From positions 62,001 to 126,000 of the forward strand of contig NZ_JAATEN010000007.1 of assembly GCF_012034935.1 (NCBI RefSeq): a stretch of 64,000 nucleotides of DNA, written 5' to 3'. The stretch is from Streptomyces zingiberis (GTDB lineage: Bacteria; Actinomycetota; Actinomycetes; Streptomycetales; Streptomycetaceae). The notes beneath the pieces were generated by a model. That model was given only the letters and a program-made list of their open reading frames with translations, searched no databases and was not told the origin of the DNA. This document shows, one piece after another, positions 38,877-47,944 of this stretch (positions are counted from its first letter, which is position 1; each line of letters opens with the position of its first letter). The position numbers and the translations under genes are program-made.

Positions 38877-41531
38877 ATGAATCGAACCGGCAGGGATGCG
38901 CGCCGGGCGGCCCGGCGGCTTGTGGAGCCGCCGGCGCGCGTCGCGTTATCCGTTCTCCTGCTGGCAGGGGGCGCCGTGGGAGTCACGGCCGGACCCGCTG
39001 CCGCTGCGGCCACCGACGGGACGCTGACGGTCGAGGTGCTGCGCGACTTCTTCGGCACCGGAGTGGTCAACGCGGCGATGGACGTCCCGCAGCGGGGCAT
39101 GAGGGTCAAGGTCTCCGACCCCGCCGGGCACAGTGTCACCGGCGTCACGGATGTCACCGGAAAGGTCGTGACGCCGGGGTCGACGGAGCTGAGCGGCGGC
39201 CGGTACCGCGTCGACGTCAGCATCCCGGCGCCGTACAGCGACCATCTCCGGGCGGCGCCCGCGTCGACACAGGAGAACCACTTCGACAGCTTCACGTCGT
39301 TCGTGGACGTGTCGGACGGCAAGGACGCCTCGGTGGTGACCGGGGTGTGGAACCCGGCTGACTACACACTGCCGGACTCGCGGTACTTCGTCCCGGTCCA
39401 CAACGGCCCGGGCGCGACCGACGACCGGGCGCTGGTGGCGTTCGGGACGGAGGCCCGGGGTACGTGCCCCACCGACGTGGCGTGCCCGGCCACGCTGGCC
39501 ACACAGGATCAGGTCGGCACGACGTTCGGGCTGGCGTACGACACGGACCGGACCCGGCTGTTCCAGGGCGCGTTCGCCCGCCGGTACGCCCCGTACGGGC
39601 CCCAGGGCGGGGACGCGATCTACACCGTGCCCGTCGACGGCTCCGGTACGCCGCGCCTCTTCGCACGGGTGCCGGACGCCGCGGTGACGCCGCACGACAC
39701 CGCCAACATCATCAAGGATGCCGGGTTCACCGACGTGCCGGGCAAGGAGAGCATCGGTGGCCTCGCCCTGTCGGAGGACGGCTCCACGCTGTACGCGGTG
39801 AATCTGCGGACCCGCGCCCTGGTGAGCTTCGACGCGACCGGGGCCACGGCCGCGGCGCCCAAGGCGACGGTCCCCATCCCGGACCCGGGGTGCGCGAGCC
39901 CCGGCGACTGGCGGCCGTTCGGTCTCCAGGCCCACGACGGCACCCTGTACGTCGGCGGCGTGTGCAGCGCCGAGAGCACGCAACAGCGCTCGGACCTGAA
40001 GGCCGTCGTCGCCACCTACGACGGCGAGCGGTTCAGCACGGTGCTGAGCCACCCGCTCACGTACGAACGCGGCACCGTCTACGGTTCCGGCGACAAGGCC
40101 ACCCACTGGAACCCGTGGAACACCGGCCTCGACTCGTGGGACGACCGCAGGTCGGGCAACGTCTACATCGACCCGCAACCGGAGCTGGCCTCCCTCGCCT
40201 TCGCCCGCGACGGCTCGATGATCCTGGGATTCCGCGACCGGTTCATGGACGTGCTCAGCTGGGGAGGGCTGGACCCCCGCCCGGGAAACGACACACCGCA
40301 GAGCGGCATGTCGGGTGGTGACATCACCATGGTCTGCGCGACTCCCACCGGTGAGTACCAGTGGGAGGGCACGGGGAGCTGCCCCAACCACGCCACCCCC
40401 GCCAACAACGGGGGCCAGCCCGCCGATGTCGTCGAGTACTTCCCGGGTGACTTCTACGCCAACGCGCACAAGGAGACCGCGCTGGGGTCGGTGGCCTACA
40501 TCCCGCAGCAGCAGTGGGTCGTCAGCACGGAGTTCGACCCGGTCGTCGACGTCGCGACGTCCGGCACCGGGTACTTCGACATCGCGACCGGCGAGGGCCC
40601 GGGCAACAACCCGAAGGCCAACGGGTACCAGTTCGTCAGCCGGGACCAGGGCGGATTCGGCAAAGCCGGCGGGCTCGGTGACATCGCGTACGCGGCGGCG
40701 AACGCGCCGGTCCAGATCGGCAACGTCGTGTGGTTCGACGGCGATCACAACGGGATCCAGGACCCGGGCCACGTGCTGCTGCCGGGGGCGACGGTCAGCC
40801 TGCTGGACGCGGACGGTGCACAGGTCGCCACGACCAGGACCGATGCCGCCGGCGAGTACTACTTCGGTGGCGTCGGCGCCGCTTATGAGCTCACGCCGGG
40901 CGCGAAGTACACGGTGGAGTTCGACGTGTGCACCGCGGACACCGGCCAGGTGCCCGGGCAGCCCCCGGCGAGCGAACTGAGGTTCACGCTCCCGCGAGCC
41001 GGCGCCGACCGTGCGCACGACTCCGACGTGACGCCGCCGACGACCGGGCCGTTGTGCAACGGGCAGGCGCCCGTCACGGCACCGGACAAGCCGGGCGGGG
41101 TCGATCACACGATCGACGCCGGGGTGTACATCCCGGAGGAGACCCCGGCCCCGACACCCACACCCACACCCACACCCACGACCTCGGCACCTACGCCCAC
41201 ACCGACACCGACCGACCCCTCGTCACCGGCTCCCACGCCCACACCCACCTCGACCCCGACGCTCACACCGACCTCGACCCCGACCCCCACGCCCACGCAG
41301 TCCGCGTCCTCCGCACCGCCACCGCCCGCGCCGGAGCCGCCCGCGGCCTCCCCGCCGCCACCGGCCGTGCCGCCCGCCAACCCCCACGCCCCGGCCGGTG
41401 GTGGCGGAGGTTCGCTGGCGAACACCGGTACGTCCGGGCCGGCGGAGATGCTCGGCGCCGCCGGTCTGCTGGTGGGCGCGGGTCTGGTGATCGCGTACGT
41501 GACCCGGAATCGCCGCACCCGGCACCACTGA
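38877..41531 (+). CDS. Sortase-anchored surface protein with SdrD-type B domain
   Basis: An 884-residue secreted protein. The signal peptide (about residues 1-42: Arg-rich start, hydrophobic core, AAAA cleavage region) contains a Leu-TTA codon at 38946. A long ectodomain follows with features of a repeat-built propeller, then an SdrD B-like module (NVVWFDGDHNGIQDPGHVLL). After that come a stalk of Pro-Thr repeats, a Gly run, the sorting signal LANTG, a hydrophobic helix and a basic tail. LAxTG is the class E sortase motif of Streptomyces, so the protein should be linked to peptidoglycan. The ATG at 38877 has GGAG 10 bases upstream; function is probably adhesion or aerial surface structure. 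Confidence 0.85.
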   Translation: MNRTGRDARRAARRLVEPPARVALSVLLLAGGAVGVTAGPAAAAATDGTLTVEVLRDFFGTGVVNAAMDVPQRGMRVKVSDPAGHSVTGVTDVTGKVVTPGSTELSGGRYRVDVSIPAPYSDHLRAAPASTQENHFDSFTSFVDVSDGKDASVVTGVWNPADYTLPDSRYFVPVHNGPGATDDRALVAFGTEARGTCPTDVACPATLATQDQVGTTFGLAYDTDRTRLFQGAFARRYAPYGPQGGDAIYTVPVDGSGTPRLFARVPDAAVTPHDTANIIKDAGFTDVPGKESIGGLALSEDGSTLYAVNLRTRALVSFDATGATAAAPKATVPIPDPGCASPGDWRPFGLQAHDGTLYVGGVCSAESTQQRSDLKAVVATYDGERFSTVLSHPLTYERGTVYGSGDKATHWNPWNTGLDSWDDRRSGNVYIDPQPELASLAFARDGSMILGFRDRFMDVLSWGGLDPRPGNDTPQSGMSGGDITMVCATPTGEYQWEGTGSCPNHATPANNGGQPADVVEYFPGDFYANAHKETALGSVAYIPQQQWVVSTEFDPVVDVATSGTGYFDIATGEGPGNNPKANGYQFVSRDQGGFGKAGGLGDIAYAAANAPVQIGNVVWFDGDHNGIQDPGHVLLPGATVSLLDADGAQVATTRTDAAGEYYFGGVGAAYELTPGAKYTVEFDVCTADTGQVPGQPPASELRFTLPRAGADRAHDSDVTPPTTGPLCNGQAPVTAPDKPGGVDHTIDAGVYIPEETPAPTPTPTPTPTTSAPTPTPTPTDPSSPAPTPTPTSTPTLTPTSTPTPTPTQSASSAPPPPAPEPPAASPPPPAVPPANPHAPAGGGGGSLANTGTSGPAEMLGAAGLLVGAGLVIAYVTRNRRTRHH

Positions 41532-41596
41532 ACGAACCGCAGCGCGGTGATCCGCCCGTCCTGACCGGAAGGCCATGATCCGGGCGGCGCGGACGG

Positions 41597-41646
41597 GCGG
41601 AGCACGTCCCGGCCGGTCCACGAGGGCCGGCCGGGACGTGCTCCGT
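41597..41646 (+). terminator. Terminator after the surface-protein gene
   Basis: A perfect 18-bp stem (41599-41616 with 41627-41644) with a 10-base loop can be extended by a C-G and a wobble pair. It lies 66 bases beyond the stop codon. Confidence 0.75.
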
Positions 41647-41695
41647 CACCGGACCGCCGAGTGCCGCCGCGAGCCCGCGGCGGCCGGAGGGCAAG

Positions 41696-42526
41696 GTGTT
41701 CGACAGGATGAATCGGAGAGTGCCGGTGCCGAACCGGGTGCGGGGCGTGAGAAGCCGGAAAGCCCCACCAGGACATCCGGCCGGCCGGCGCCGCCGGTCA
41801 CGGCCGGGCCGGGCCGCGGCCGTCCTGGGTATCGCGGCCGCCGTGGTGGCCGCGTTCCTGATCGCCGACGGCGACTCGGGCGCCGACGGTCCGCGCCCGC
41901 TCACGACGGAGGAGACGAACCGGCTGGCGATCACACGCTTCCGCAACCACCAGGCGCGGGGCCGCTCGGTGACCATCACCGTCCCGGGCACCGACGGTGG
42001 GCTGACCGTCACCGCGTCCGTCGACTACCGGCGCGGAAACGGCTACGGCGTGGTGCACGGCACCGGGCGTGCCCGGGCCGGCGACGGGCTGATCCGGTGG
42101 ACGCCCACGACGGTGTACCTCCACCCGATGGCGGACGCCCCGGCGCACGCGCCCACGGCACCGCCCCGTTCCGGCTGGTACGACCGTCCGCTGCTGTCGT
42201 CCGGCAGCGCGCTGGACACCTCCCTGTCCATCGCGCTCGGTCTCGGCGGCGACCGGCCGGACAACGCCGCGCTGCTGCCGCAGAACGGCGCCGCCTGGTG
42301 GGGGCGGGACCGTGTGGGCGGGCATCAGGTCGACGTCATGACCGGACCGTCCTCGCCGGACCGCTCCGGTACCGCGGGCAACGTGCGCTACTGGGTCGGC
42401 TCCGACGGCACCATGTACCGGGTGCGTGTCCAGGTGGGCTCGGAGCCGGAGCCGGTAGTCATCGACTTCGACACCCACCCCTACGTGCCGGCCGGGCCGG
42501 TACCCGGAACCACCCCGGGCCGGTGA
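41696..42526 (+). CDS. Membrane-anchored protein of unknown function
   Basis: A 276-residue protein. An Arg-rich cytoplasmic segment of about 40 residues is followed by one hydrophobic helix (AAAVLGIAAAVVAAFLIA) and an extracytoplasmic domain containing TETNRLAITRFRNHQARG-like and VDYRRGNGYGVVHGTGRA segments. The fold might be a LppX/LprAFG-like sensor of lipids, but no family is clear. GGAG lies upstream of the GTG at 41696; the ATG at 41708 is an alternative. It converges with the beta-helix gene 7 bases away. Confidence 0.55.
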   Translation: MFDRMNRRVPVPNRVRGVRSRKAPPGHPAGRRRRSRPGRAAAVLGIAAAVVAAFLIADGDSGADGPRPLTTEETNRLAITRFRNHQARGRSVTITVPGTDGGLTVTASVDYRRGNGYGVVHGTGRARAGDGLIRWTPTTVYLHPMADAPAHAPTAPPRSGWYDRPLLSSGSALDTSLSIALGLGGDRPDNAALLPQNGAAWWGRDRVGGHQVDVMTGPSSPDRSGTAGNVRYWVGSDGTMYRVRVQVGSEPEPVVIDFDTHPYVPAGPVPGTTPGR

Positions 42527-42533
42527 CCGCCGC

Positions 42534-43871
42534 TCAGGACGTCCGCACCCGCGCGTGCGCCGCGAGCAGGGACACGGGTGGCAGCCGGGCGTCCGCCGTC
42601 TCGGGCAGCGCCGGGACGGCCGGGACGACGGTGGCGCCCGCGGTGGCGGCGCGGGGGAACTGCGGCTGCGGGGCGGGCGCCGCGACCTCGGTGAACGGGA
42701 TGCCACCGGGTGGCGCCGGCGCCGCCCACCGGCCGGACGGGGAGGTCGCCCCGTCCGCCACCGGGCAGGCCGCGGTCGTCGCGAGCCGGGCGGGCACCGT
42801 GGTCCGCAGATCGTTGCCCCGGAGGCAGTTGCCCCGTCCTCCCGTGGCGGTGGGAAACGTCCATCCGACGTCGATCCCGTTGCCGGTGAACGTGTTGTCC
42901 ACGATCCGGTTGCCGACCGGGGGCATGTCGGCAGTCGCCGTGATCACCAGCCCGGCGTTGCGGTTGCCGGCGATGCGATTGCGGAGGAACAGGTTCCCGC
43001 TGCCGCCGTCGATGCCGGCGCCGATGCCCCAGCCGCCGTCCGCCTGCTCCGGGGTGGCCGTCCGCTGGTTGCCCGCGATGAGGTTGCCCGCGATCACGGA
43101 ACCCTTCTGCGGGACCAGTTTCTCCTGGTGGTCGGAGTTGGTGGTGAGCCCGACCCGGTTGCCGACCAGGCGGTTGCCGACCACGTACATGTCCTCACTG
43201 GCGTTGGTGCCCTCGTAACCGACCGCGTTGAGTTCGGCGACGTTGTCCCGCACCACGACGCCGCAGGGCTTGCACTGGCCGACATAGATTCCCGAGTCGG
43301 CGCCGCCCGACGCGTAGGAGTGCTCGACGACTCCGTTCCGGGCGGAGAACACGTAGATGCCGTACAACCCGTTCCGGGTGGCGGTCACATGGGAGACAAG
43401 GAACGACGTGAGGAAGGTGACGGGCTCGTCGCCGGTGTCGTAGCCACCGCTTCCCCCCGGCAGGCCGGCGGCCGCCTTCGCCGAACCGGTGACCAGGACC
43501 CCGTTGTGCGTGTTGTTCTCCACGGTCAGGTTCTCCACGGCCACCCCGGGCGCCGAGACGACGACGCCGTTCGGCTGCCGCAACCGCCCGTCGATGACCA
43601 CCTTGTCCCGGGACAGGCCGCGGAGCGTGATGCGCTCCGTGTCGATCCTCACCGACTCGTGGTACACACCCGGCGCGACCAGCACCAGGTCACCGGGGTG
43701 GGCCAAGGACACCGCGTCCGAGATGGTCGGGGCGTCGGCGGGCACCCGGATCGTCGCCCGCTCACCGGCCGGACGCCGGCCGGTGTCCGACCCGCCGTCA
43801 CCGCCGCAGCCTGCCACCAGGGTCAGCGTGCCCACCACCGCCGCCAGCACGCGAAGAACTGATCGATCCAT
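42534..43871 (-). CDS. Right-handed parallel beta-helix lipoprotein
   Basis: A 445-residue secreted lipoprotein with the lipobox LVAGC near residue 21. The domain starts with the classical beta-helix entry TIRVPADAPTISDAVSLAHP and PGVYHESVRIDTERITLRG. Repeated rungs follow, such as VENLTVENNTHNGVLV, VVRDNVAELN, VVGNRLVGNRVGL and IVDNTFTGNGID (NosD/pectate-lyase-like). Proteins of this fold bind or cleave polysaccharides, and no catalytic residues can be assigned. The ATG at 43871 is divergent from the peroxidase gene 87 bases away. Confidence 0.75.
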   Translation of the reverse strand: MDRSVLRVLAAVVGTLTLVAGCGGDGGSDTGRRPAGERATIRVPADAPTISDAVSLAHPGDLVLVAPGVYHESVRIDTERITLRGLSRDKVVIDGRLRQPNGVVVSAPGVAVENLTVENNTHNGVLVTGSAKAAAGLPGGSGGYDTGDEPVTFLTSFLVSHVTATRNGLYGIYVFSARNGVVEHSYASGGADSGIYVGQCKPCGVVVRDNVAELNAVGYEGTNASEDMYVVGNRLVGNRVGLTTNSDHQEKLVPQKGSVIAGNLIAGNQRTATPEQADGGWGIGAGIDGGSGNLFLRNRIAGNRNAGLVITATADMPPVGNRIVDNTFTGNGIDVGWTFPTATGGRGNCLRGNDLRTTVPARLATTAACPVADGATSPSGRWAAPAPPGGIPFTEVAAPAPQPQFPRAATAGATVVPAVPALPETADARLPPVSLLAAHARVRTS

Positions 43872-43958
43872 GGGCCCACTCTGGCAGGGCGCCCGGACCC
43901 GTGCTGAAATCACGGGATTTACCACCACGCACCCTGCGGATATGGCACTCTGCCCCCC

Positions 43959-45125
43959 ATGCGCCGAGCCGACCGCCACCCGTCCCGCCGCGCGTTCCTC
44001 GATGTCACCGGCGCCATGATGACCGCCGGCCTGGCCGCCGGGTGCACGCCGGACTCCGCGCGGCCCGGCCGGCACGGCCCTCCCCCTCCCGACCCGGGTT
44101 CCGCGCCCGCGCCGGTTCCGGCGACGGGCCGCCATCAGGCAGGTATCACGCTCCCCCAGCCGGCCCAGCCCCATCTGCTCGCCGTGGTGGCCGACCTCCG
44201 TGCCGGCGTGGCGCCCGGCCCGTTACTGGCCGGACTCGGCGAAGCCGTCCGCGCCCTCACGGCCGGCAGCGACGCCCGGCTCCTGGGCCTGCCGGCGGGC
44301 GATCTCACCGTGACCATCGGCGTGGGCCCCCGGCTGGTGCGCATGGCCGGTGGCTCACTGCCCGGTGCGGCGGACCTCCCACGCTTCTCCCGTGAGCGGA
44401 TCGCCCCGCGAGCACGCGGCGGTGACCTGCTGATGCAGATCTGCGCCGGCGACGCGCTGCTCCTGCCGGTCGTCGCCGCCGCGCTCCTGGACCACGCCGG
44501 TGACCGCTTACGGGAACGCTGGCGCCAGTCCGCACGCCGCGGCGCGAACGTGCCCGTGGGCGACGGCCTGACGGCGCCCCGCAACGCGCTCGGTTTCCTC
44601 GACGGCGTCGTGGGCCCGCACACCGACGCCGAACAGCGACGCGACCTGTGGCTGGCCGGGCCCCCGGCGGTCGCCGGCGGCACCCTTGCCGTACTGCGGC
44701 GGATGGAACTCGACCTGCCGCGGTTCGCCGCGCTGTCCGTGGCCGAACAGGAGGCGGTCTTCGGCCGGCGCCGGGCCAGTGGCGTCCCGCTCTCCGGTGG
44801 CACCGCCGCCTCGGGCCCGGAACTCGGCGCCAAGACACCGGACGGGCGTTACCTCGTCCCCGCGGACGCCCACGTGCGCAGAGCGCATTCCGCCGTCGTC
44901 GGGGTCGGCCTCATGCTCCGCCGCTCCTACAACACCGACCAGCCCGCCCCCGGCCTGCTCTTCATCAGCTTCCAGAACGACCTGCGGACCTTCACCGCCA
45001 CCCTCGCCCACATGGACGCCTCCGACGCGCTGCTGCCGTTCACCACCACGACCGCCGGCGCGACCTTCCTGATCCTTCCCGGCTTCGGCCGGCGGCGTCC
45101 GCTCGGTTCCCAGCTGTTCGGCTGA
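43959..45125 (+). CDS. DyP-type heme peroxidase, Tat-exported lipoprotein
   Basis: A 388-residue peroxidase. The twin-arginine signal SRRAFLDVTGAMMTAGLAAG is directly followed by a cysteine, giving a lipobox. The DyP signature GxxDG is present in LGFLDGVVGP, the likely proximal heme histidine is in HVRRAHSAVV, and FISFQNDLRTFTATLAHMD carries a conserved Arg. Such enzymes (EfeB-like) oxidise dyes or lignin-like phenols with peroxide outside the cell. No EfeU/EfeO iron-uptake genes are adjacent. It has two Leu-TTA codons (44223 and 44508), suggesting bldA dependence. Confidence 0.82.
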   Translation: MRRADRHPSRRAFLDVTGAMMTAGLAAGCTPDSARPGRHGPPPPDPGSAPAPVPATGRHQAGITLPQPAQPHLLAVVADLRAGVAPGPLLAGLGEAVRALTAGSDARLLGLPAGDLTVTIGVGPRLVRMAGGSLPGAADLPRFSRERIAPRARGGDLLMQICAGDALLLPVVAAALLDHAGDRLRERWRQSARRGANVPVGDGLTAPRNALGFLDGVVGPHTDAEQRRDLWLAGPPAVAGGTLAVLRRMELDLPRFAALSVAEQEAVFGRRRASGVPLSGGTAASGPELGAKTPDGRYLVPADAHVRRAHSAVVGVGLMLRRSYNTDQPAPGLLFISFQNDLRTFTATLAHMDASDALLPFTTTTAGATFLILPGFGRRRPLGSQLFG

Positions 45126-45181
45126 AGGCTCCCGGAAGGCGGGCCGGAGCGCCGTCCTCGCTCCTGGACCTCCTGGCCTCT

Positions 45182-45217
45182 ATCTCCTGGAACTCCCGGA
45201 TCTCCTGGAACTCCCGG
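45182..45217. repeat. Exact tandem duplication of 18 bp
   Basis: ATCTCCTGGAACTCCCGG is repeated head-to-tail at 45182-45199 and 45200-45217, just after the peroxidase gene. Partial copies (CTCCTGG) precede it. It looks like a recent slippage event in the peroxidase 3' region. Confidence 0.85.
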
Positions 45218-45330
45218 GCGTCGCGCCGACGCGAGGGCGGGAGGGGCGGGCGGCCCCTCCGGGACGGGGCCGGAGGGGCGGTGGGCCCCGGTATGTGCGG
45301 GGCGGCCGGCTCCGGCCGGACACACCCCGG

Positions 45331-46272
45331 TCAGCCGCGGTCGCCGACCGGGGTGCGGTCGGCGCGGACCGCCGCTTCCGTGGCGGCCGTCCGCCGTTCG
45401 ACCAGTCCGAGCGCCACCCCGGCGATGATGATCGCGCCGCCGAAGACCTGTGCGAGCCGCACCGTCTCCCCGTTGATCACCACGGCACCGAGCACGCCGA
45501 ACACCGGTACCAGATTGAGGATGTTGACGGCGACGCTCGACGTCATGCGGCGCAGACCGTAGTTGTACAGGAGGAAACCGCCGACGGAGCAGGCCACGGC
45601 GAGATAGACGAGCAGCGCGGAGGCCGTGGTGCCCGGCATCCGCCAGTCCCCGGCCTCCAGGAGCGAGGCGAGGAGGAAGCCGGCGGCGCCCGCCACGGTC
45701 TGGTAGTAGGTGAGGTACGCCGAGTCCTGCCCGCGGCCCACGTACTTGACCAGCACGTTGTACCCGGCCCACACCAGCCCGCCGACCAGCAGCAGGACGT
45801 CGCCGAACCAGCGCTCGGTACCGCCGACCTCCGCCCCGTTGCGCACGACCAGGAAGGCTCCCACCGCGGCGAGCAGCACACCGCCGACGCGCAGCAGCGG
45901 CAGCCGCATCCGGAAGACCACCAGTTCCAGGAGCATGGTCATCAGCGGATAGGAGGCCACGATCAGGGAGGCGTCGGAGGCGGTGGACAATTCCACGCCG
46001 ATGTTCTCCAGAATGAAATACAGCGTGATGCCGAGCAGTCCGCTGAGGTAGATCAGCCGCCGTTCCCGGGGGCCGGGCCGGACCGCCGGGCCGCGGCGCA
46101 TCCGCACCAGGGCGGCGAGGAGCACGGCGGCGATCGAGAAGCGGACGGCCCCGATGGTCAACGGGCCGACTTCCGCCAGCACTTCCTTGGTCACCGCGTA
46201 CGAGCTGCTCCAGAACAGCGCGGCCGCCGCGACCGAACAGATCGCCAGAACCCTGGTGTTCCGTTCGTCCAT
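45331..46272 (-). CDS. EamA/DMT-family metabolite exporter
   Basis: A 313-residue protein with ten hydrophobic helices in two similar halves (FWSSSYAVTKEVLAEVGPLT and later GLVWAGYNVLVKYVGRGQ), typical of the drug/metabolite transporter superfamily. EamA proteins often export amino acids or derived metabolites. The gene is divergent from the Lrp-type regulator, a standard arrangement for regulated amino-acid export, and adjoins the prephenate-derived cluster, so the cluster product is the plausible cargo. The ATG at 46272 has GAAGGGG 8 bases upstream. Confidence 0.82.
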   Translation of the reverse strand: MDERNTRVLAICSVAAAALFWSSSYAVTKEVLAEVGPLTIGAVRFSIAAVLLAALVRMRRGPAVRPGPRERRLIYLSGLLGITLYFILENIGVELSTASDASLIVASYPLMTMLLELVVFRMRLPLLRVGGVLLAAVGAFLVVRNGAEVGGTERWFGDVLLLVGGLVWAGYNVLVKYVGRGQDSAYLTYYQTVAGAAGFLLASLLEAGDWRMPGTTASALLVYLAVACSVGGFLLYNYGLRRMTSSVAVNILNLVPVFGVLGAVVINGETVRLAQVFGGAIIIAGVALGLVERRTAATEAAVRADRTPVGDRG

Positions 46273-46393
46273 CTCCGATACCCCTTCCCGTCCGAACACG
46301 CCGACTCCGCCCGAACCGCATACTGGAGCGGCACATGGTGAACGGATCGGAGAGCGTCATGCTAGCAATCCGTCCGGGAATATGGCACGCTGA

Positions 46394-46408
46394 CCGAATA
46401 TAATTCGG
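46394..46408. promoter_or_regulatory. Palindrome between the EamA exporter and Lrp genes
   Basis: CCGAATATAATTCGG is a perfect inverted repeat of 6-bp arms around ATA in an AT-rich divergent promoter, 23 bases upstream of the Lrp start. Lrp/AsnC proteins bind this type of AT-centred palindrome, so it is the likely site for autoregulation and exporter control. Confidence 0.6.
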
Positions 46409-46431
46409 CAATTCAGGGAGCATGGCGGAAC

Positions 46432-46884
46432 ATGGATGAATTAGATTCGGCATTGCTGCGTCTTCTGCAGCAGGACGGTCGGCGCACCAACCGGGATCTG
46501 GCACAGCAGCTGGGGATCGCCCCCTCCACCTGTCTGGAGCGGGTGCGCTCCCTGCGCGAGCGCGGCGTACTCCTCGGCTTCCACGCCCAGGTGGATCTCC
46601 CCTCGCTCGACCGCGGACTACAGGCGATCATCGCCGTGCGGGTACGGCCGCCGACCCGTGCGGTCATCGAGCAGTTCCAGGCGTTCGTCGCGCGGATGCC
46701 CGAGGTGATCGCCGTCTTCGTCCTGACGGGGCCCGACGACTTCCTCCTCCATGTGGCGGTCCGCGACACCGACCACCTGCACTCGGTGGTGCTGGACAAG
46801 CTGACCGAGCGCAAGGAACTGGCCGACGTCCGCACGTCGGTGATCTACGGGCATCTGCGCAAGACCGTCATCGATCCGCTCTGA
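46432..46884 (+). CDS. Lrp/AsnC-family transcriptional regulator
   Basis: A 150-residue protein. The N-terminal helix-turn-helix is in LDSALLRLLQQDGRRTNRDL and the following QQLGIAPSTCLERVRSL, and the C-terminal RAM ligand-binding domain includes IIAVRVRPPTRAVIEQFQAF and VFVLTGPDDFLLHVAV. Lrp proteins sense amino acids as effectors. It probably controls the divergent exporter and perhaps the cluster. Its 3' end overlaps the 3' end of the convergent HisC-like gene by 17 bases. Confidence 0.9.
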   Translation: MDELDSALLRLLQQDGRRTNRDLAQQLGIAPSTCLERVRSLRERGVLLGFHAQVDLPSLDRGLQAIIAVRVRPPTRAVIEQFQAFVARMPEVIAVFVLTGPDDFLLHVAVRDTDHLHSVVLDKLTERKELADVRTSVIYGHLRKTVIDPL

Positions 46885-47944
46885 GCCCCGCCAGGACCGC
46901 GATCAGCAGGTCGTTCGCCTCCGGGCCGCCGACGGTGACGCGCAGTCCGGTGCCGGGGAAGCAGCGCACCAGCAGCCCGCGCCGCTCCAGTTCGGCGGCC
47001 ACGGCGCCGGAGTCCCCGCCGAGCGGCAGCCAGAGGAAATTGGTCCCGCTCGGCGGGACGGTCCAGCCCTGCCCGCCCAGGGCCTCCCGCACCCGCTCCC
47101 GCTCGGCGGCGATCCCCGCCACCTGCTCGAGGAGTTCGGCCTCCGCCTCCAGCGCGGCCAGCGCCGCCTGCTCGGCGATCCGGCTCACCCCGCACGGCAC
47201 GGCGCACTTGCGCAGGGCGCCGGCGATCTCCGGGTGGGCCACGCCGTAACCGACCCGCAGACCGGCCAGTCCGTACGCCTTCGAGAAGGTGCGGAGCACG
47301 ACCAGGTTGGGCCTGTCCCGGTGGAGTTCCACCCCGTCCGGCGCGTCCGGTCCCTGATGGAACTCGAAGTACGCCTCGTCCAGCACCACCAGGACGTGCT
47401 CGGGCACGGTGTCGAGGAACCGCTTGAGCCCGGCGGCGCCGACGGCGGTACCCGTGGGGTTGTTGGGCTCGCAGAGCAGCACCATGGTGGTCCGGGGCGT
47501 GATGGCGGCGGCCATCGCGTCCAGGTCGTGCGTCTCGCCGGTGAGCGGGACCTCGACCGGGACGGCCCCGGCCATCCGCACCACGATCGGGAACGCCTCG
47601 AACGAGGGCCAGGCGTAGACGACTTCGTCGCCCGGCGCGAGCATGGCCTGCCCGATCTGCTGGTAGATGCCGACCGATCCCGGCCCGGTCACCACATGGG
47701 AGAGGGGAACGCCCAGCTTGCGGGCGAGGGCGTCGGCCAGTTCGTCGGGGAAGATCCCCGGGTAGAGGTTGGTCCGCGACGCGGCCCGGGAGATGGCCGC
47801 GAGGGCCGAGGGCAGCGGCGGGCAGGGGTTCTCGTTGAGGAACAGCCGGTGTGACACGCCCGTGGCGGGCGGTTGCGGCGGCTTGGGTACGTACGCCGGT
47901 ATGCCGTCGAGCACGGCGCGCGGCGAAGGCGGGTGCGGGCTCAC
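46868..47944 (-). CDS. HisC-like PLP aminotransferase
   Basis: A 358-residue fold-type-I aminotransferase. Residues LFLNENPCPPLPS, GPGSVGIYQQIGQAMLAPGD, CEPNNPTGTAV, VVLDEAYFEF, and the PLP-lysine region RTFSKAYGLAGLRVGYG match histidinol-phosphate/aromatic aminotransferases. In this operon it more likely aminates a 2-oxo acid derived from prephenate than histidinol phosphate. The GTG at 47944 has GAGGAGAG 8 bases upstream. It is the last gene of the leftward operon of block B. Confidence 0.82.
   Translation of the reverse strand: MSPHPPSPRAVLDGIPAYVPKPPQPPATGVSHRLFLNENPCPPLPSALAAISRAASRTNLYPGIFPDELADALARKLGVPLSHVVTGPGSVGIYQQIGQAMLAPGDEVVYAWPSFEAFPIVVRMAGAVPVEVPLTGETHDLDAMAAAITPRTTMVLLCEPNNPTGTAVGAAGLKRFLDTVPEHVLVVLDEAYFEFHQGPDAPDGVELHRDRPNLVVLRTFSKAYGLAGLRVGYGVAHPEIAGALRKCAVPCGVSRIAEQAALAALEAEAELLEQVAGIAAERERVREALGGQGWTVPPSGTNFLWLPLGGDSGAVAAELERRGLLVRCFPGTGLRVTVGGPEANDLLIAVLAGLRADR

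Noticed and set aside
46868..47944. Reading the HisC-like gene as the histidine-biosynthesis hisC.
   Set aside because: It lies in a secondary-metabolism operon with no other his genes. Streptomyces keeps hisC in the his operon, so a pathway-specific aminotransferase is more likely.
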